Assembly (NCBI RefSeq): GCF_004363725.1
Contig: NZ_SNZF01000024.1
Span: 1-64,000 of the forward strand
DNA: 64,000 nt
Direction of reading: 5' to 3'
Source: Aquamicrobium defluvii
GTDB taxonomy: Bacteria > Pseudomonadota > Alphaproteobacteria > Rhizobiales > Rhizobiaceae
Shown here one piece after another: positions 1 through 11,112 of the stretch. Position numbers and translations under genes: made by a program. Numbering within the stretch: the first letter of the stretch is position 1; every line of letters starts with the position of its first letter. Under the pieces are notes generated by a model that ran no database searches, was not told where the DNA came from, and saw only the letters and a list, made by a program, of their open reading frames with translations.

Positions 1-60
1 CCAGAACTCTCCTGCCATGATCCAAACTCCAGCGTTTTCCAGCTTGAATCATGAAAGCTT

Positions 61-87
61 AAACCAATCAACATCCTGATTGGGTTT
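61..87 (-). terminator. Weak hairpin downstream of the DUF1428 gene
   Basis: On the minus strand, just past the stop of the DUF1428 gene, AACCCAATCA pairs with TGATTGGTTT around a 6-base loop with one bulged base. The tail is short (TTTAAG), so this is at best a weak intrinsic terminator. Confidence 0.3.
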
Positions 88-92
88 CGTGC

Positions 93-464
93 CTAGTGTT
101 TCGGCTCCTTGCGGACGTTCAGGAAGGACTCGAAACCTCCATAGATCATGCGCTTTCCGTCGAAAGGCATGTTTTCCATGTCGCCTTTCAAGCGTGGATC
201 GGCCATTACCTTGGCCAGGATCTCATCCCGATCCTTGCGTGACTGGTAGACGACCCAGGAAAAGATCACGATCTCGTCTTCCTTGGCCTGAACCGCGCGG
301 GGGAACGACGTAAGTTCCCCATAGGGCACATCGTCACCCGTGCATTCCGCATAGGCAAGGGCACCATGCTCCATCCACACGTCGCAAGCCTTGCGAGCCA
401 TTTCCTTGTACTCGTCCAGCTTTGCCTGCGGCACTGCGATCACGAAACCATCGACATAGGACAT
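93..464 (-). CDS. DUF1428 family protein (YbaA-like)
   Basis: A 123-residue soluble protein that matches the DUF1428/YbaA family along its length. It begins MSYVDGFVIAVP and carries the family-typical segments KMARKACDVWMEHGAL-like (residues about 20-35) and FDGKRMIYGGFE near the C-terminus. The fold is a dimeric alpha-beta barrel, but no enzymatic role is established. The ATG at 464 is chosen because a GGAG-type ribosome site lies just upstream and the longer reading frame has no family similarity. It follows the PhnB-like gene by 32 bases on the same strand, so the two are probably co-transcribed. Confidence 0.85.
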   Translation of the reverse strand: MSYVDGFVIAVPQAKLDEYKEMARKACDVWMEHGALAYAECTGDDVPYGELTSFPRAVQAKEDEIVIFSWVVYQSRKDRDEILAKVMADPRLKGDMENMPFDGKRMIYGGFESFLNVRKEPKH

Positions 465-496
465 TGCTTCCTCCTTGAGCGTTGTTGTCCGGTTGC

Positions 497-931
497 CTAG
501 TGATTGACAGGTGCATTCATCGCCCAGTCGACCCCGAATGGGTCGCGCAGGCTGCCCCAGCGGTCGCCCCAGAACATCAGGTCCAGCGGCACCACCACTT
601 CGCAGCCGGCATCGACAGCGCGCTGCCACCACGAATCAATGTCGCCCGCCGTCAGATGCAACTGCATGGTGCAACCTTGCACCGGCTGGTGGGGATGTCC
701 GTGCTCGGGGTAGGCGTCACTCAGCATCAGGCTGGAACCGTTGACGTAAAGATGGACATGCATCGTACGGCCCTCATCGTCCGGCGGCACGGCATAGACC
801 TGCTCGGCGCCGAAGGCTTTCTCATAGAAGGCAGCGGCTTTCAGCGCCCCGTCCAGTTGCAGGTAAGGGGTAAGGCCCCCGAGCGCCCTCGGCATGGCCT
901 GGGTCTGGGGTCTCGCATTTGCATCGCTCAT
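497..931 (-). CDS. VOC-family (PhnB/glyoxalase-like) protein
   Basis: A 144-residue vicinal-oxygen-chelate protein of the PhnB/YdhR-like type. After a short N-terminal leader it reads GGLTPYLQLDGALKAAAFYEKAFGAE, the classical first beta-alpha-beta unit, and it ends with WGDRWGSLRDPFGVDWAMN, typical of the PhnB subgroup. Such proteins bind a metal in a paired beta-alpha-beta-beta-beta fold; the substrate here is unknown. The ATG at 931 has GGGAGAAG eight bases upstream. It is the first gene of a probable two-gene unit with the DUF1428 gene. Confidence 0.85.
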   Translation of the reverse strand: MSDANARPQTQAMPRALGGLTPYLQLDGALKAAAFYEKAFGAEQVYAVPPDDEGRTMHVHLYVNGSSLMLSDAYPEHGHPHQPVQGCTMQLHLTAGDIDSWWQRAVDAGCEVVVPLDLMFWGDRWGSLRDPFGVDWAMNAPVNH

Positions 932-1023
932 GTGCTTCTCCCGGGTTTGACGTTGCAAGCCCCCCGCGGGACGTATTGACGGTGGCGATATGCAGGCGGC
1001 GGAGTTTCCCCGCCGCTGAAAGC

Positions 1024-4050
<3,027 letters not shown>

Positions 4051-4120
4051 ATGCTGAATATGGGTGGACTCGGGGCAAATGGAAAGAGGGAGCCGGACAC
4101 GCAGCCCTCCGTTCGCGGCT

Positions 4121-4144
4121 CTCCTGACAGCAGGTTGTCAGGAG
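4121..4144. terminator. Hairpin between uvrB and the SemiSWEET gene
   Basis: CTCCTGACA (4121-4129) and TGTCAGGAG (4136-4144) form a perfect 9-base-pair stem with a 6-base loop directly past the SemiSWEET stop codon. There is no T run, so a terminator role is only suggested by position. Confidence 0.3.
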
Positions 4145-4148
4145 GCAG

Positions 4149-4406
4149 TCAGCCGAAACGCAGCTTCATCACCACGATGGCACCGACAAACATCAGTGTC
4201 AGCACGTTGGCTACGATCACAGGCCATGAGCCGATGAGGACGCCGTATACGGCCCACAGCGCCACACCAGCGGCTATCGAGCCGGTGGCAATCAGCGAGA
4301 TGTTGTCTGCCTTGCGCTCGCGCGCCAGTTTGACGACCTGAGGAACCCAGCCGAGCGTGGTGATGAGCGCGGCCAGCGCGCCAATGGCTTCGATCCAGTA
4401 GAACAC
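4149..4406 (-). CDS. SemiSWEET-family small sugar transporter
   Basis: An 85-residue protein with three predicted membrane helices, the size of a bacterial SemiSWEET half-transporter, which dimerises to move sugars down their gradient. The PQ-loop signature is present as GWVPQVVKLARERKADNIS in helix 1 and its loop, followed by SLIATGSIAAGVALWAVYG and a third helix ending in MKLRFG. A longer frame extends to 4622, but its extra residues are not membrane-like. I therefore chose the GTG at 4406, preceded by GGAG, which gives the family length. Confidence 0.85.
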   Translation of the reverse strand: MFYWIEAIGALAALITTLGWVPQVVKLARERKADNISLIATGSIAAGVALWAVYGVLIGSWPVIVANVLTLMFVGAIVVMKLRFG

Positions 4407-4812
4407 GACAAGGGCTCCAACCCGCACTGTCCGGCCTATGCCAGATTTGTGGGGAACGGGGAAGCTGACCCGCTGGCTGGACCAATGAAACAAAATGTGT
4501 CCGGCGGTTTTTATGGCGTGGCTTGTGATCGTTGCGGGATGCCGAATGTGGCGTGAGCGTGCCGTTATCCCAGCCGCCCCATCGCGCTCAACAGATTCCG
4601 CTCCCGGGAAAAGCTTTGCCATGAGACTGCGTATGCCGGGATGGTTCTGGTCCGGAATACGTCAATGTGTCAGAAATAAGCCGCTGATAATATTTGGAAA
4701 AGTTACCCTTCGTGATTTGAAATCGAGGGCACGCTTCTTAGGTTTCGGGTGTCGCGAGGCGGCCCTCTTGCCGGACGCCTCAAACAAACCGCCAAAAACG
4801 GGAGTATCCGAC
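4407..4812. other. Gene-free stretch upstream of two divergent small genes
   Basis: This 406-base stretch must hold the promoters of the SemiSWEET gene (minus) and the DUF1344 gene (plus). It is more AT-rich than its surroundings at 4660-4740. I see no convincing gene, repeat or well-formed promoter pair in it. Confidence 0.4.
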
Positions 4813-5055
4813 ATGAAGAAGACCCTTGCCACCGCCAGCGCCCTTCTTGCCTTCCTGAGCGCTGCCTATGCGGCGACCGTGCAGGGAACGATCCAGGCGG
4901 TCGACCCCGAAACGAAATCGATCACGCTGGACGACGGCAAGATCTACCAGTTGCCAGCCGAAGCTGCGGTCGATCAGCTTGCTGTCGGCACCAGAGTGGT
5001 CGTGACCGTGGACGACACCACCGGGATGGTGACCTCTATCGAAGCCGCTTCCTAG
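4813..5055 (+). CDS. DUF1344 family small secreted protein
   Basis: An 80-residue periplasmic protein. Residues 1-20 are a Sec signal peptide (MKKTLATASALLAFLSAAYA, ending in an AYA cleavage site). The mature part, VQGTIQAVDPETKSITLDDG and so on, is the small beta-rich DUF1344 domain common in Rhizobiales. Its function is unknown. The start follows GGAG eight bases upstream, and the gene has its own intrinsic terminator at 5083-5108. Confidence 0.88.
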   Translation: MKKTLATASALLAFLSAAYAATVQGTIQAVDPETKSITLDDGKIYQLPAEAAVDQLAVGTRVVVTVDDTTGMVTSIEAAS

Positions 5056-5082
5056 CCGAGATCGCAAATCCGCGGGTTTCCG

Positions 5083-5108
5083 GCCGGTCCCATTGGGGCC
5101 GGCTTTTT
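5083..5108 (+). terminator. Intrinsic terminator of the DUF1344 gene
   Basis: GCCGGTCCC (5083-5091) pairs with GGGGCCGGC (5095-5103), one pair being T-G, across a 3-base loop. TTTTT follows at 5104-5108. This is a standard rho-independent terminator 28 bases past the stop codon. Confidence 0.75.
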
Positions 5109-5188
5109 CATGCCGATGCAATCGCTGCTTGCCGAATCCGCCGGCACCGCGCTTCAATGGCCGACGCACTGCTTCGGGAGGAGGCGCG

Positions 5189-6127
5189 GTGAAAGTCGGA
5201 GTGATTCTCAATCCTGTTGCCGGTGGAGGCTGGCTCAGGGATCAGTGGCCACAATTGCTGGCAGAGCTTCGCAGTCACTTCGCGGAGATCGAGGTTCGTG
5301 AGACACAAGCCGCCGGCGATGCAGAAAGACTGGCTCTGGATCTTGTGATTTCAGGCTGCGGACTGGTGATCGCCGCGGGCGGCGATGGCACGGCAAGCGA
5401 GGTGGCGGATGGCCTCCTGCTCGCCCGTCGGGAAGGCATGGGCAACGTGGAGCTTGCCCTTCTGCCCTGCGGCACCGGGTCGGACTTCGCGCGTGGCCTT
5501 GGCCTCCCACGCGATGTAGCCGGATTGCCAGGCTATATCGCTCAGGCCGGACGGCGGAAGATCGATGTCGGGCGCATCTCCTTCGTCGACGACCATGGGG
5601 CGCTGTCCAGCCGCCATTTCATCAATATCGCCAGCCTTGGCCTGTCGGGCGTCACTGTGCGGGCGGTGAACGCCGACAGGCGCAAGGGCAGGGTGTCGGC
5701 CAGGGCGCTGTTCTACTGGCGCACCGTCAGCTCGTTCCTGCGCTATCGTTTCCAGACGGTCCGCGTCACGCTGGACGATGGCGAGCCGGTCGAGGCGCGC
5801 GTGGCGCTGGTTGCGGTGGCCAACGGACGCTTCTTCGGGGCGGGGATGATGGTGGCGCCAGATGCGGAGATGGACGACGGCTGGTTCGACGTGGTCATCG
5901 TGCGCGCCGCCGCAAAGCCCGGTCTGATCCGCGACCTGACCCGGCTTTATGGCGGCCGTCATCGCGACCATCCGGCGGTGACGATGCTTCGGGCCAGAAA
6001 GGTGCTGGTGGAGCCGGTCGGAAGTGCCATGGTCAACGGTGCGCTGCTTGACATAGACGGCGAGTCGCCGGGCCGTATTCCCGCGACATTCGAGGTCCTG
6101 CCACGCGCGCTGACCCTGAGATGCTGA
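5189..6127 (+). CDS. Diacylglycerol/sphingosine-type lipid kinase
   Basis: A 312-residue member of the DAGK catalytic (LCB5/YegS) family, which phosphorylates lipid hydroxyl groups with ATP. It starts VKVGVILNPVAGGG, the beta-strand and glycine loop seen at the N-terminus of this family. It has the nucleotide-binding motif AAGGDGTASEVADGL near residue 70 and the LPCGTGSDFARGLGL motif near 100. The GTG at 5189 is chosen because GGGAGGAG lies upstream and the glycine motif then sits at the usual position. A longer frame from 5093 would overlap the preceding terminator. The lipid substrate cannot be told from sequence. Confidence 0.9.
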   Translation: MKVGVILNPVAGGGWLRDQWPQLLAELRSHFAEIEVRETQAAGDAERLALDLVISGCGLVIAAGGDGTASEVADGLLLARREGMGNVELALLPCGTGSDFARGLGLPRDVAGLPGYIAQAGRRKIDVGRISFVDDHGALSSRHFINIASLGLSGVTVRAVNADRRKGRVSARALFYWRTVSSFLRYRFQTVRVTLDDGEPVEARVALVAVANGRFFGAGMMVAPDAEMDDGWFDVVIVRAAAKPGLIRDLTRLYGGRHRDHPAVTMLRARKVLVEPVGSAMVNGALLDIDGESPGRIPATFEVLPRALTLRC

Positions 6128-6260
6128 TTCAACACGCTGCGAGACAGATTCCGAAAGACGGTGCAATCGCTTGATTTCGTTGGGCTGGCTCGGCCTGAAA
6201 GTTGACGCGCCCCTGTCTCGAAGCTACGGCAGGATGAAGCAAACGTTCCGGAGGTCAGGC

Positions 6261-6653
6261 ATGGTGCAATATGTGAACGGCGCGCCGCAGGGGGAACTCA
6301 CGCTGCGCACGCTGGCCATGCCGGCGGACGCAAATGCTGCCGGCGACATTTTCGGCGGCTGGGTGATGGCGCAGATGGACCTTGCCTGCGGCATCCGCGC
6401 GGCGGAGCGCGCCCGCGGGCGGGTGGTCACTGCGGCAGTCAAGGAGATGTCCTTCGCAAAGCCCGTGAAAATTGGCGATACGCTGTGCATCTACACGCAT
6501 ATCGAACGCGTGGGTCGCAGTTCGATGACGCTCAAGGTGGAGGCATGGGCGCAGCGGTACCTTTCCGAGCTCATGGAAATGGTCACCCATGCCGAGTTTG
6601 TCATGGTGGCTCTGGACGGCGAGGGCAAGCCCACCCGCGTGCCGGCGGAATGA
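6261..6653 (+). CDS. Acyl-CoA thioesterase (hotdog fold, YciA-like)
   Basis: A 130-residue hotdog thioesterase that hydrolyses acyl-CoA to free acid and CoA. The family motifs are clear: ELTLRTLAMPADANAAGDIFGGWVMAQMD (residues about 9-37), in which the aspartate of GDIFGG is the usual catalytic acid, and KEMSFAKPVKIGDTLCIYT in the central sheet. Start ATG 6261 has CGGAGG upstream; the frame could extend to 6171 but adds nothing family-like. It ends 9 bases before the convergent HxlR gene. Confidence 0.9.
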   Translation: MVQYVNGAPQGELTLRTLAMPADANAAGDIFGGWVMAQMDLACGIRAAERARGRVVTAAVKEMSFAKPVKIGDTLCIYTHIERVGRSSMTLKVEAWAQRYLSELMEMVTHAEFVMVALDGEGKPTRVPAE

Positions 6654-6662
6654 GCCTTTCGC

Positions 6663-7034
6663 TTATGGTTGTGCCGTCGCATCGAAACGGTCGCGGGCGC
6701 TGTTGATACGGTCGATATTCGCACGCGCCCAGTCGCCCAGCGCCGTGACCGGCACCAGCAATTCGCGTCCGAGACCGGTTAACTCATAATCCACTCTTGG
6801 AGGGATGGTGGGAAATACCGTGCGGGTGACGAAACCGTCCCGCTCCAGATTGCGCAGCGTCGTCGTCAGCATCTTCTGCGAAATGCCGCCGATGGCGTGT
6901 CTGAGTTCGTTGAAGCGCATCGGTCCGTCGCCGAGCATCGAAACGACCAGAACGGTCCATTTGTCGCCCACACGTTGCAGAACCGCGCTGACAGCCCGGC
7001 AATCCTCGCTGCGATGTGGATGCCTCGGTTTCAA
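6663..7034 (-). CDS. HxlR-family transcriptional regulator
   Basis: A 123-residue winged-helix regulator. The family hallmark CRAVSAVLQRVGDKWTVLVV is at residues about 12-31, followed by FNELRHAIGGISQKMLTTTLRNLERDG, the recognition-helix region, and the wing FPTIPPRVDYELT. Cys12 is the conserved N-terminal cysteine that many HxlR proteins use to sense redox or electrophile stress. The gene is divergent from an FMN reductase, a common HxlR target, with a small dyad in the shared promoter region, so it probably controls that gene. Confidence 0.9.
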   Translation of the reverse strand: MKPRHPHRSEDCRAVSAVLQRVGDKWTVLVVSMLGDGPMRFNELRHAIGGISQKMLTTTLRNLERDGFVTRTVFPTIPPRVDYELTGLGRELLVPVTALGDWARANIDRINSARDRFDATAQP

Positions 7035-7073
7035 AAAGGTGCCTCCTTGCGCGCTTGCATGCTGGTTTCATAA

Positions 7074-7103
7074 ATAGTGTCGGTTTCCTTTTTATACCAC
7101 TAT
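7074..7103. promoter_or_regulatory. Candidate HxlR operator in the divergent promoter region
   Basis: ATAGTG (7074-7079) and CACTAT (7098-7103) form an inverted repeat with centres 24 bases apart, lying between the hxlR-type gene and the FMN reductase. The position and spacing suit a dimeric winged-helix repressor. The half-sites are short, so chance cannot be excluded. Confidence 0.35.
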
Positions 7104-7118
7104 CAACGGAGAATTTGC

Positions 7119-7718
7119 ATGCCGTCTTCCAGGGTCAGGATCGCTGTCGTCATCGGTTCGGTCCGCGAAAAGCGCTTTGCCGAAAAGCCTGCCCGCTGGA
7201 TCGCCGATCTCGTCAACCAGCGCGATGATGCCGAGGCCGGGATCGTCGATCTGAAGGATTATCCGATGGCGATGTTCGCCGAGGATGCCTCGCCCCTGTG
7301 GGCGCCGTCGAAGGACGAGCACGCCCGCCGCTGGCAAGCCAGGCTGGATGAGTTCGATGGCTACATCTTCACGGCTGCCGAATACAACCATGCGCCGACC
7401 GGCGTCCTGAAGAACGCCTTCGACTATGCCGGCTCACAGGTGTTCCGCAAGCCGGCGGGCTTTGTCGGCTATGGCGGCGTCGGTGGTGCGCGTGCGGTGG
7501 AGCATCTGCGCCTGATCGCGGTGGAGATGCAAATGGCGCCTGTACGTGCGGCCGTTCATATCCTGCGCAACGATTTCGTGGCCATCATGCAGGGCCAGGA
7601 CATCGCAGAACTGGAGCATCTGAAGGAAGGTGCCGACGGATTGTTGAACGACATTGTCTGGTGGGCCAAGGCGTTGCGCACGGCGCGCGTTGCGGAAGAA
7701 CAGGCAAAGGCAGCATGA
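7119..7718 (+). CDS. NAD(P)H-dependent FMN reductase
   Basis: A 199-residue flavodoxin-like reductase that transfers hydride from NAD(P)H to FMN or a quinone-like acceptor. It begins RIAVVIGSVREKRFAEKPARW, in which GSVREKR is the FMN phosphate-binding loop, and has TAAEYNHAPTGVLKNAFDY (about residues 88-106), the conserved EYN motif of the family. The ATG at 7119 has GGAG seven bases upstream. It is transcribed away from an HxlR regulator, an arrangement seen for electrophile- or quinone-inducible reductases. Confidence 0.9.
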   Translation: MPSSRVRIAVVIGSVREKRFAEKPARWIADLVNQRDDAEAGIVDLKDYPMAMFAEDASPLWAPSKDEHARRWQARLDEFDGYIFTAAEYNHAPTGVLKNAFDYAGSQVFRKPAGFVGYGGVGGARAVEHLRLIAVEMQMAPVRAAVHILRNDFVAIMQGQDIAELEHLKEGADGLLNDIVWWAKALRTARVAEEQAKAA

Positions 7719-7733
7719 TGCCATAGAACGGGA

Positions 7734-7766
7734 ACAGGGGGCCTTTGCCGATGCAAGGCCCCCTGT
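7734..7766. terminator. Strong hairpin between convergent genes
   Basis: ACAGGGGGCCTT (7734-7745) and AAGGCCCCCTGT (7755-7766) form a perfect 12-base-pair stem with a 9-base loop, between the stops of the FMN reductase and the CBS-domain gene. No T run follows on either strand. It is probably a bidirectional end signal. Confidence 0.45.
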
Positions 7767-7772
7767 CCGGTG

Positions 7773-9071
7773 TCAGTTCGTTCCCGGCAGCTTCGTCGCC
7801 AGCACCTTGTCGATGCGGCGGCCGTCGAGGTCGACCACCTCGAAGCGCCAGCCCTGCGCATCCACCGCCTCGCCGGTGGCGGGCAGGTGATGCATGTGGG
7901 AAAGCACATATCCCGCGACGGTCTCGTAATCGCGGTTCTCCGGCAGGTCGATGCCGATCATATCGGCCATTTCGTCGGCCTGCATGTAGCCCGCCAGCAG
8001 CCAGGAACCATCCTCGCGCTGGACGGCGCTTTCCTCCGTGTCGTCCGCATCGAGGTCCGAGCGGAACACCCCGGTGATGGCTTCCAGAATGTCGGCCGGG
8101 GTCACCACGCCTTCGAAATGGCCATACTCGTCATGGACGAGGGCCATCGGCATGTCGGCTTCCTTGAGTTTGGCCAGAACGTCGAGCGCGTCGGCCTGAT
8201 CGTGGACGATCGGTGCCTCGCGCACATGCTTGCGGGCGTCCAGCGGCTTGCCGGCCAGCAATGTGGCAAGTATATCGCGGGTCTGGACGACACCGATCAT
8301 GTCGTCGACGTTTCCGTCGGCGGCGGGCAGGCGCGAGTGCTGGCTTTCCAGCAGCAGCTTGCGGATCGACGCTTCGTCCGACTGCACATTCAGCCAGTCC
8401 ACATCGGTGCGGGGCGTCATCACGGCGCGCACGGCGCGGTCGCCAAGCCGCATGACGCCTGCGATCATGCGGCGTTCGTCGGATTCGATGGTGCCCTGAT
8501 GCTCGGCCTCCGCGACGATCATCCTGATCTCTTCGTCGGTGACCTTTTCCTCGCTCTCGCCGCGCTGGCCGAGCAGCCACAGCACCGAGCGGCCGGACAG
8601 GTCGAGCAGCCACACCAGCGGCGCCGAGATGGTAGCCAGCATGGCCATGGGGCCTGCAACCTTCGAGGCGATGCGTTCGGGGTCGCGGAGCGCGATCTGC
8701 TTGGGCACCAGCTCGCCGATGATGAGCGAGCCATAGGTGATGACCGCGACCACGATACCGACGCCGAGAGGCTGGGCCACGCCTGCCGACATGCCGAGGT
8801 CGATCAGAAACCTTGAGAGACGGTCGCCCAGAGTCGCGCCGGAAAACGCGCCGGAGAGAACGCCGACCAGCGTGATCCCGATCTGCACGGTCGACAGGAA
8901 TTTGCCCGGATTGGCGCCCAGTTCCAGTGCGCGCGCCGCGCCGCGCACGTTGCGGTCGACCATGGTCTTGAGCCGCGCGGGACGGGAGGAAACGATCGCC
9001 AGTTCCGACATGGCCAGCAGGCCGTTCACGCAAATGAGGACGACCACGATGGCGATTTCAATGTATAGCAT
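7773..9071 (-). CDS. CNNM/CorC-type membrane protein with CBS pair (hemolysin family)
   Basis: A 432-residue protein of the HlyC/CorC (TlyC/YtfL) family. Domains in order: an N-terminal CNNM membrane domain with about four helices (residues 1-190, ending in SVLWLLGQRG), a CBS pair (about 205-330, starting near MTPRTDVDWLNV and including LVHDEYGHFEGVVTPADILEAITG), and a C-terminal CorC_HlyC transporter-associated domain (about 345-425). Family members are implicated in Mg/Co or cation homeostasis; the old hemolysin label is not functionally supported. The start at 9071 places the first hydrophobic helix at the N-terminus. Confidence 0.92.
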   Translation of the reverse strand: MLYIEIAIVVVLICVNGLLAMSELAIVSSRPARLKTMVDRNVRGAARALELGANPGKFLSTVQIGITLVGVLSGAFSGATLGDRLSRFLIDLGMSAGVAQPLGVGIVVAVITYGSLIIGELVPKQIALRDPERIASKVAGPMAMLATISAPLVWLLDLSGRSVLWLLGQRGESEEKVTDEEIRMIVAEAEHQGTIESDERRMIAGVMRLGDRAVRAVMTPRTDVDWLNVQSDEASIRKLLLESQHSRLPAADGNVDDMIGVVQTRDILATLLAGKPLDARKHVREAPIVHDQADALDVLAKLKEADMPMALVHDEYGHFEGVVTPADILEAITGVFRSDLDADDTEESAVQREDGSWLLAGYMQADEMADMIGIDLPENRDYETVAGYVLSHMHHLPATGEAVDAQGWRFEVVDLDGRRIDKVLATKLPGTN

Positions 9072-9165
9072 GCATGCTCATTAGCATTCCCGATGCCTCC
9101 TGGAAAAGATGGCAATTCGGAAGCACCGTTTTTCGTTTGCCCGGGAATACGAGATCGGCTGAAAC

Positions 9166-9978
9166 CTAGCGGCAGGCGCGGTATCCGCTCTTGCGGTTCT
9201 TGATGTCGAAATGGAAATGGTCGCGGTGATCGTAGTTGTAGCCGGGGCCAAGCACCGTTGTGAAATAGGAGCAGCCGTCGGCGCGCACGGTGTTGAGCAG
9301 TGCGCGCTCGCGGAAGGCGAACAGGCCGGGCTTGCGCACGTCGATGACCTTGCCGTTGTTCAGTTCGATGGCCATGACGTCGAGCGCATTGCCTTTGCCG
9401 TGCTCGGAAAGCACGCCTTCGCCCCGGATCTTGCGGCAGGAATAGCTCGAACCCTGCCGGATCGACTTGACCCCGCTGAAATACCGCCAGCGAGCGGCGG
9501 ATGTCAGCTCGTTGCGCGTCCAGCTGGCGAAGCTCGCGGCCATGGCGCAGGTAAGAGTTGCCGCCGGTTTCATCTCGATATTGCCGATGGCCGTCACCTT
9601 GACGGGGTGGTCGATGCCGCACTGGCCGCCATCGTTGATCGGGGCGAGGTCGGTATAGCTCACGCGCAGCCTCTTCAGTTCCCTGCGGCAGGACACTTCG
9701 TCCGCCGGAAGCTGATCGGGGGAGGAAAGCGGTCGGTCGAAGCGCGGATAGGCGGCGGTCATGTATGGGTTGGAGGGGACGAGGGCCTGCATGCCGCTGC
9801 CAGCCGGAACGGCCGAGGTGCTGCCGACATCGACTGCGGGCTGGAGATCCAGCACGCTGCCCGTATTGCACGCCGAAACGCCCGCCACGGCCATCACGGC
9901 CGCCAAGGTTCCGATGAACCGCACAGGGCGCCGTGAACGAAGGGCGCCGGGCATTGCGCTGAGGGATTTCCCGGCCAT
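9166..9978 (-). CDS. Extensin-like C-terminal domain protein (paralogue 1)
   Basis: A 270-residue exported protein. An N-terminal hydrophobic segment (about 21-35) ends in GVSACN, a lipobox-like cysteine, so it may be a lipoprotein. The C-terminal half is the extensin-like domain found widely in Rhizobiales: CRRELKRLRVSY, then SYSCRKIRGEGVLSEHGKGNALDV and HRDHFHFDIK. The SEHGKGNALD and HxHxD motifs resemble the metal-binding residues of D-Ala-D-Ala-type (VanY/MepA-like) peptidases, so a cell-wall role is plausible but unproven. A second copy lies just upstream on the same strand. Confidence 0.85.
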   Translation of the reverse strand: MAGKSLSAMPGALRSRRPVRFIGTLAAVMAVAGVSACNTGSVLDLQPAVDVGSTSAVPAGSGMQALVPSNPYMTAAYPRFDRPLSSPDQLPADEVSCRRELKRLRVSYTDLAPINDGGQCGIDHPVKVTAIGNIEMKPAATLTCAMAASFASWTRNELTSAARWRYFSGVKSIRQGSSYSCRKIRGEGVLSEHGKGNALDVMAIELNNGKVIDVRKPGLFAFRERALLNTVRADGCSYFTTVLGPGYNYDHRDHFHFDIKNRKSGYRACR

Positions 9979-10077
9979 TGCGAAAAACTCTGCTCGTTTG
10001 GAAAACAGAGCTTATCCGCCAAGGGTAAAGGAAAGATCAGCGCGGGCATTCACCCCTGTGGCCGGATTTGGGCAACA

Positions 10078-10965
10078 TCACTGGCAGAAGGTCGAGCCGT
10101 TGCGGCGTGGCGCGAGATCCAGATGCAGATGTGTTTCGTGATCGGAATCGCTGCCGGGGCCGAGAACGGTCTTGAAGGGACCGCAAGCGGCCTTGCGAAT
10201 GTGATCGAGAAACTTGCCCTGCTTTTCACCCGGGTTCGGCCCCACCTCGAAGCTGCTTCCATCCCGGAATGTGAAGGAGGCGATGTCCAGCGCGTTGCCG
10301 AAAGCGTGTTCCGACACTTTGGTCCCGCTGTGGCGCGGACGGCAGACATAGGCTGAAGCGTGGCTGATCCCCGCCAGTTCCCTGCCCATGATGGTCCGGG
10401 CCGCAGGCTGGACGATATCTGCGGTAAAACGGAGGATCGCCTCGGCCATAGCGCAGTTCAGCTCTGCTTCCGGAGCCAATTCGATGCCGTTCGACAGGCT
10501 TGTAACGCTGAGCGGGTAGGGCATAGAGCAGCCGGCAGTTGCGTCATGTTCTGCCGGTTCATCCTTGAAGGCGACTTTCAGGGCGCGCAACCTTGTCCGG
10601 CATGCCGCTTCCCCGGCTGGCATCCTTTCAGCGGCAACCATATCGGAACGCGGATCGGATTGCGGGGAGGGCTGTTTGTCTCCGGCTTTTTCCGGTTCCT
10701 CCGGCTTTTTTTCGGGTGGCCTGGCGTCAGGCACAGGCGCCTGGCCGGGTGGAGAGGCCGGTTGTGGCGCCTCGTCCGGCCGGGGCTCCGGCGTCGGCGT
10801 TTCGGCTTGGAAGGCTACTTCCGGCTGCGGTGCACGTTCGGCAAGCATTTCGGGTACAGGCGCCGATTGCGGCAGCCGCACCTGCTGGTGCCTGGCGACA
10901 GCCGGCTCCGCCATCACGCAGGCAAGAGTGAGCAGAATGAGGAAACGAAATCGCGAAAGAGCCAT
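10078..10965 (-). CDS. Extensin-like C-terminal domain protein (paralogue 2, proline-rich)
   Basis: A 295-residue exported protein with a signal peptide ending AEPAVA. A Pro/Glu/Ala-rich linker (residues about 30-110) follows, then an extensin-like domain (about 117-295) that mirrors the adjacent paralogue: CRTRLRALKVAF, YVCRPRHSGTKVSEHAFGNALDI and DHETHLHLDLA. The proline-rich linker suggests a spacer through the envelope. ATG 10965 is preferred over a TTG at 10974; GGAGG lies only 2 bases upstream, so the exact start is open. The two copies probably arose by tandem duplication. Confidence 0.85.
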   Translation of the reverse strand: MALSRFRFLILLTLACVMAEPAVARHQQVRLPQSAPVPEMLAERAPQPEVAFQAETPTPEPRPDEAPQPASPPGQAPVPDARPPEKKPEEPEKAGDKQPSPQSDPRSDMVAAERMPAGEAACRTRLRALKVAFKDEPAEHDATAGCSMPYPLSVTSLSNGIELAPEAELNCAMAEAILRFTADIVQPAARTIMGRELAGISHASAYVCRPRHSGTKVSEHAFGNALDIASFTFRDGSSFEVGPNPGEKQGKFLDHIRKAACGPFKTVLGPGSDSDHETHLHLDLAPRRNGSTFCQ

Positions 10966-11112
10966 CGCCTCCAAACGGTTGCGGACCCGCGTGGTTGCAG
11001 CGGGAAACGATCACCTTCGGTAACGGGTTGTTGCTGCCGGCAGTTTCACACATCTTCGCAAGCAGATTCCGGAACGCCGCCTATGCCGTTGAATCCGAAT
11101 CCCTTTGCAGGG

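Noticed and set aside
4495..4812. N-terminal extension of the DUF1344 protein
   Set aside because: The longer frame to 4495 would bury the clear signal peptide; ATG 4813 with GGAG is the real start.
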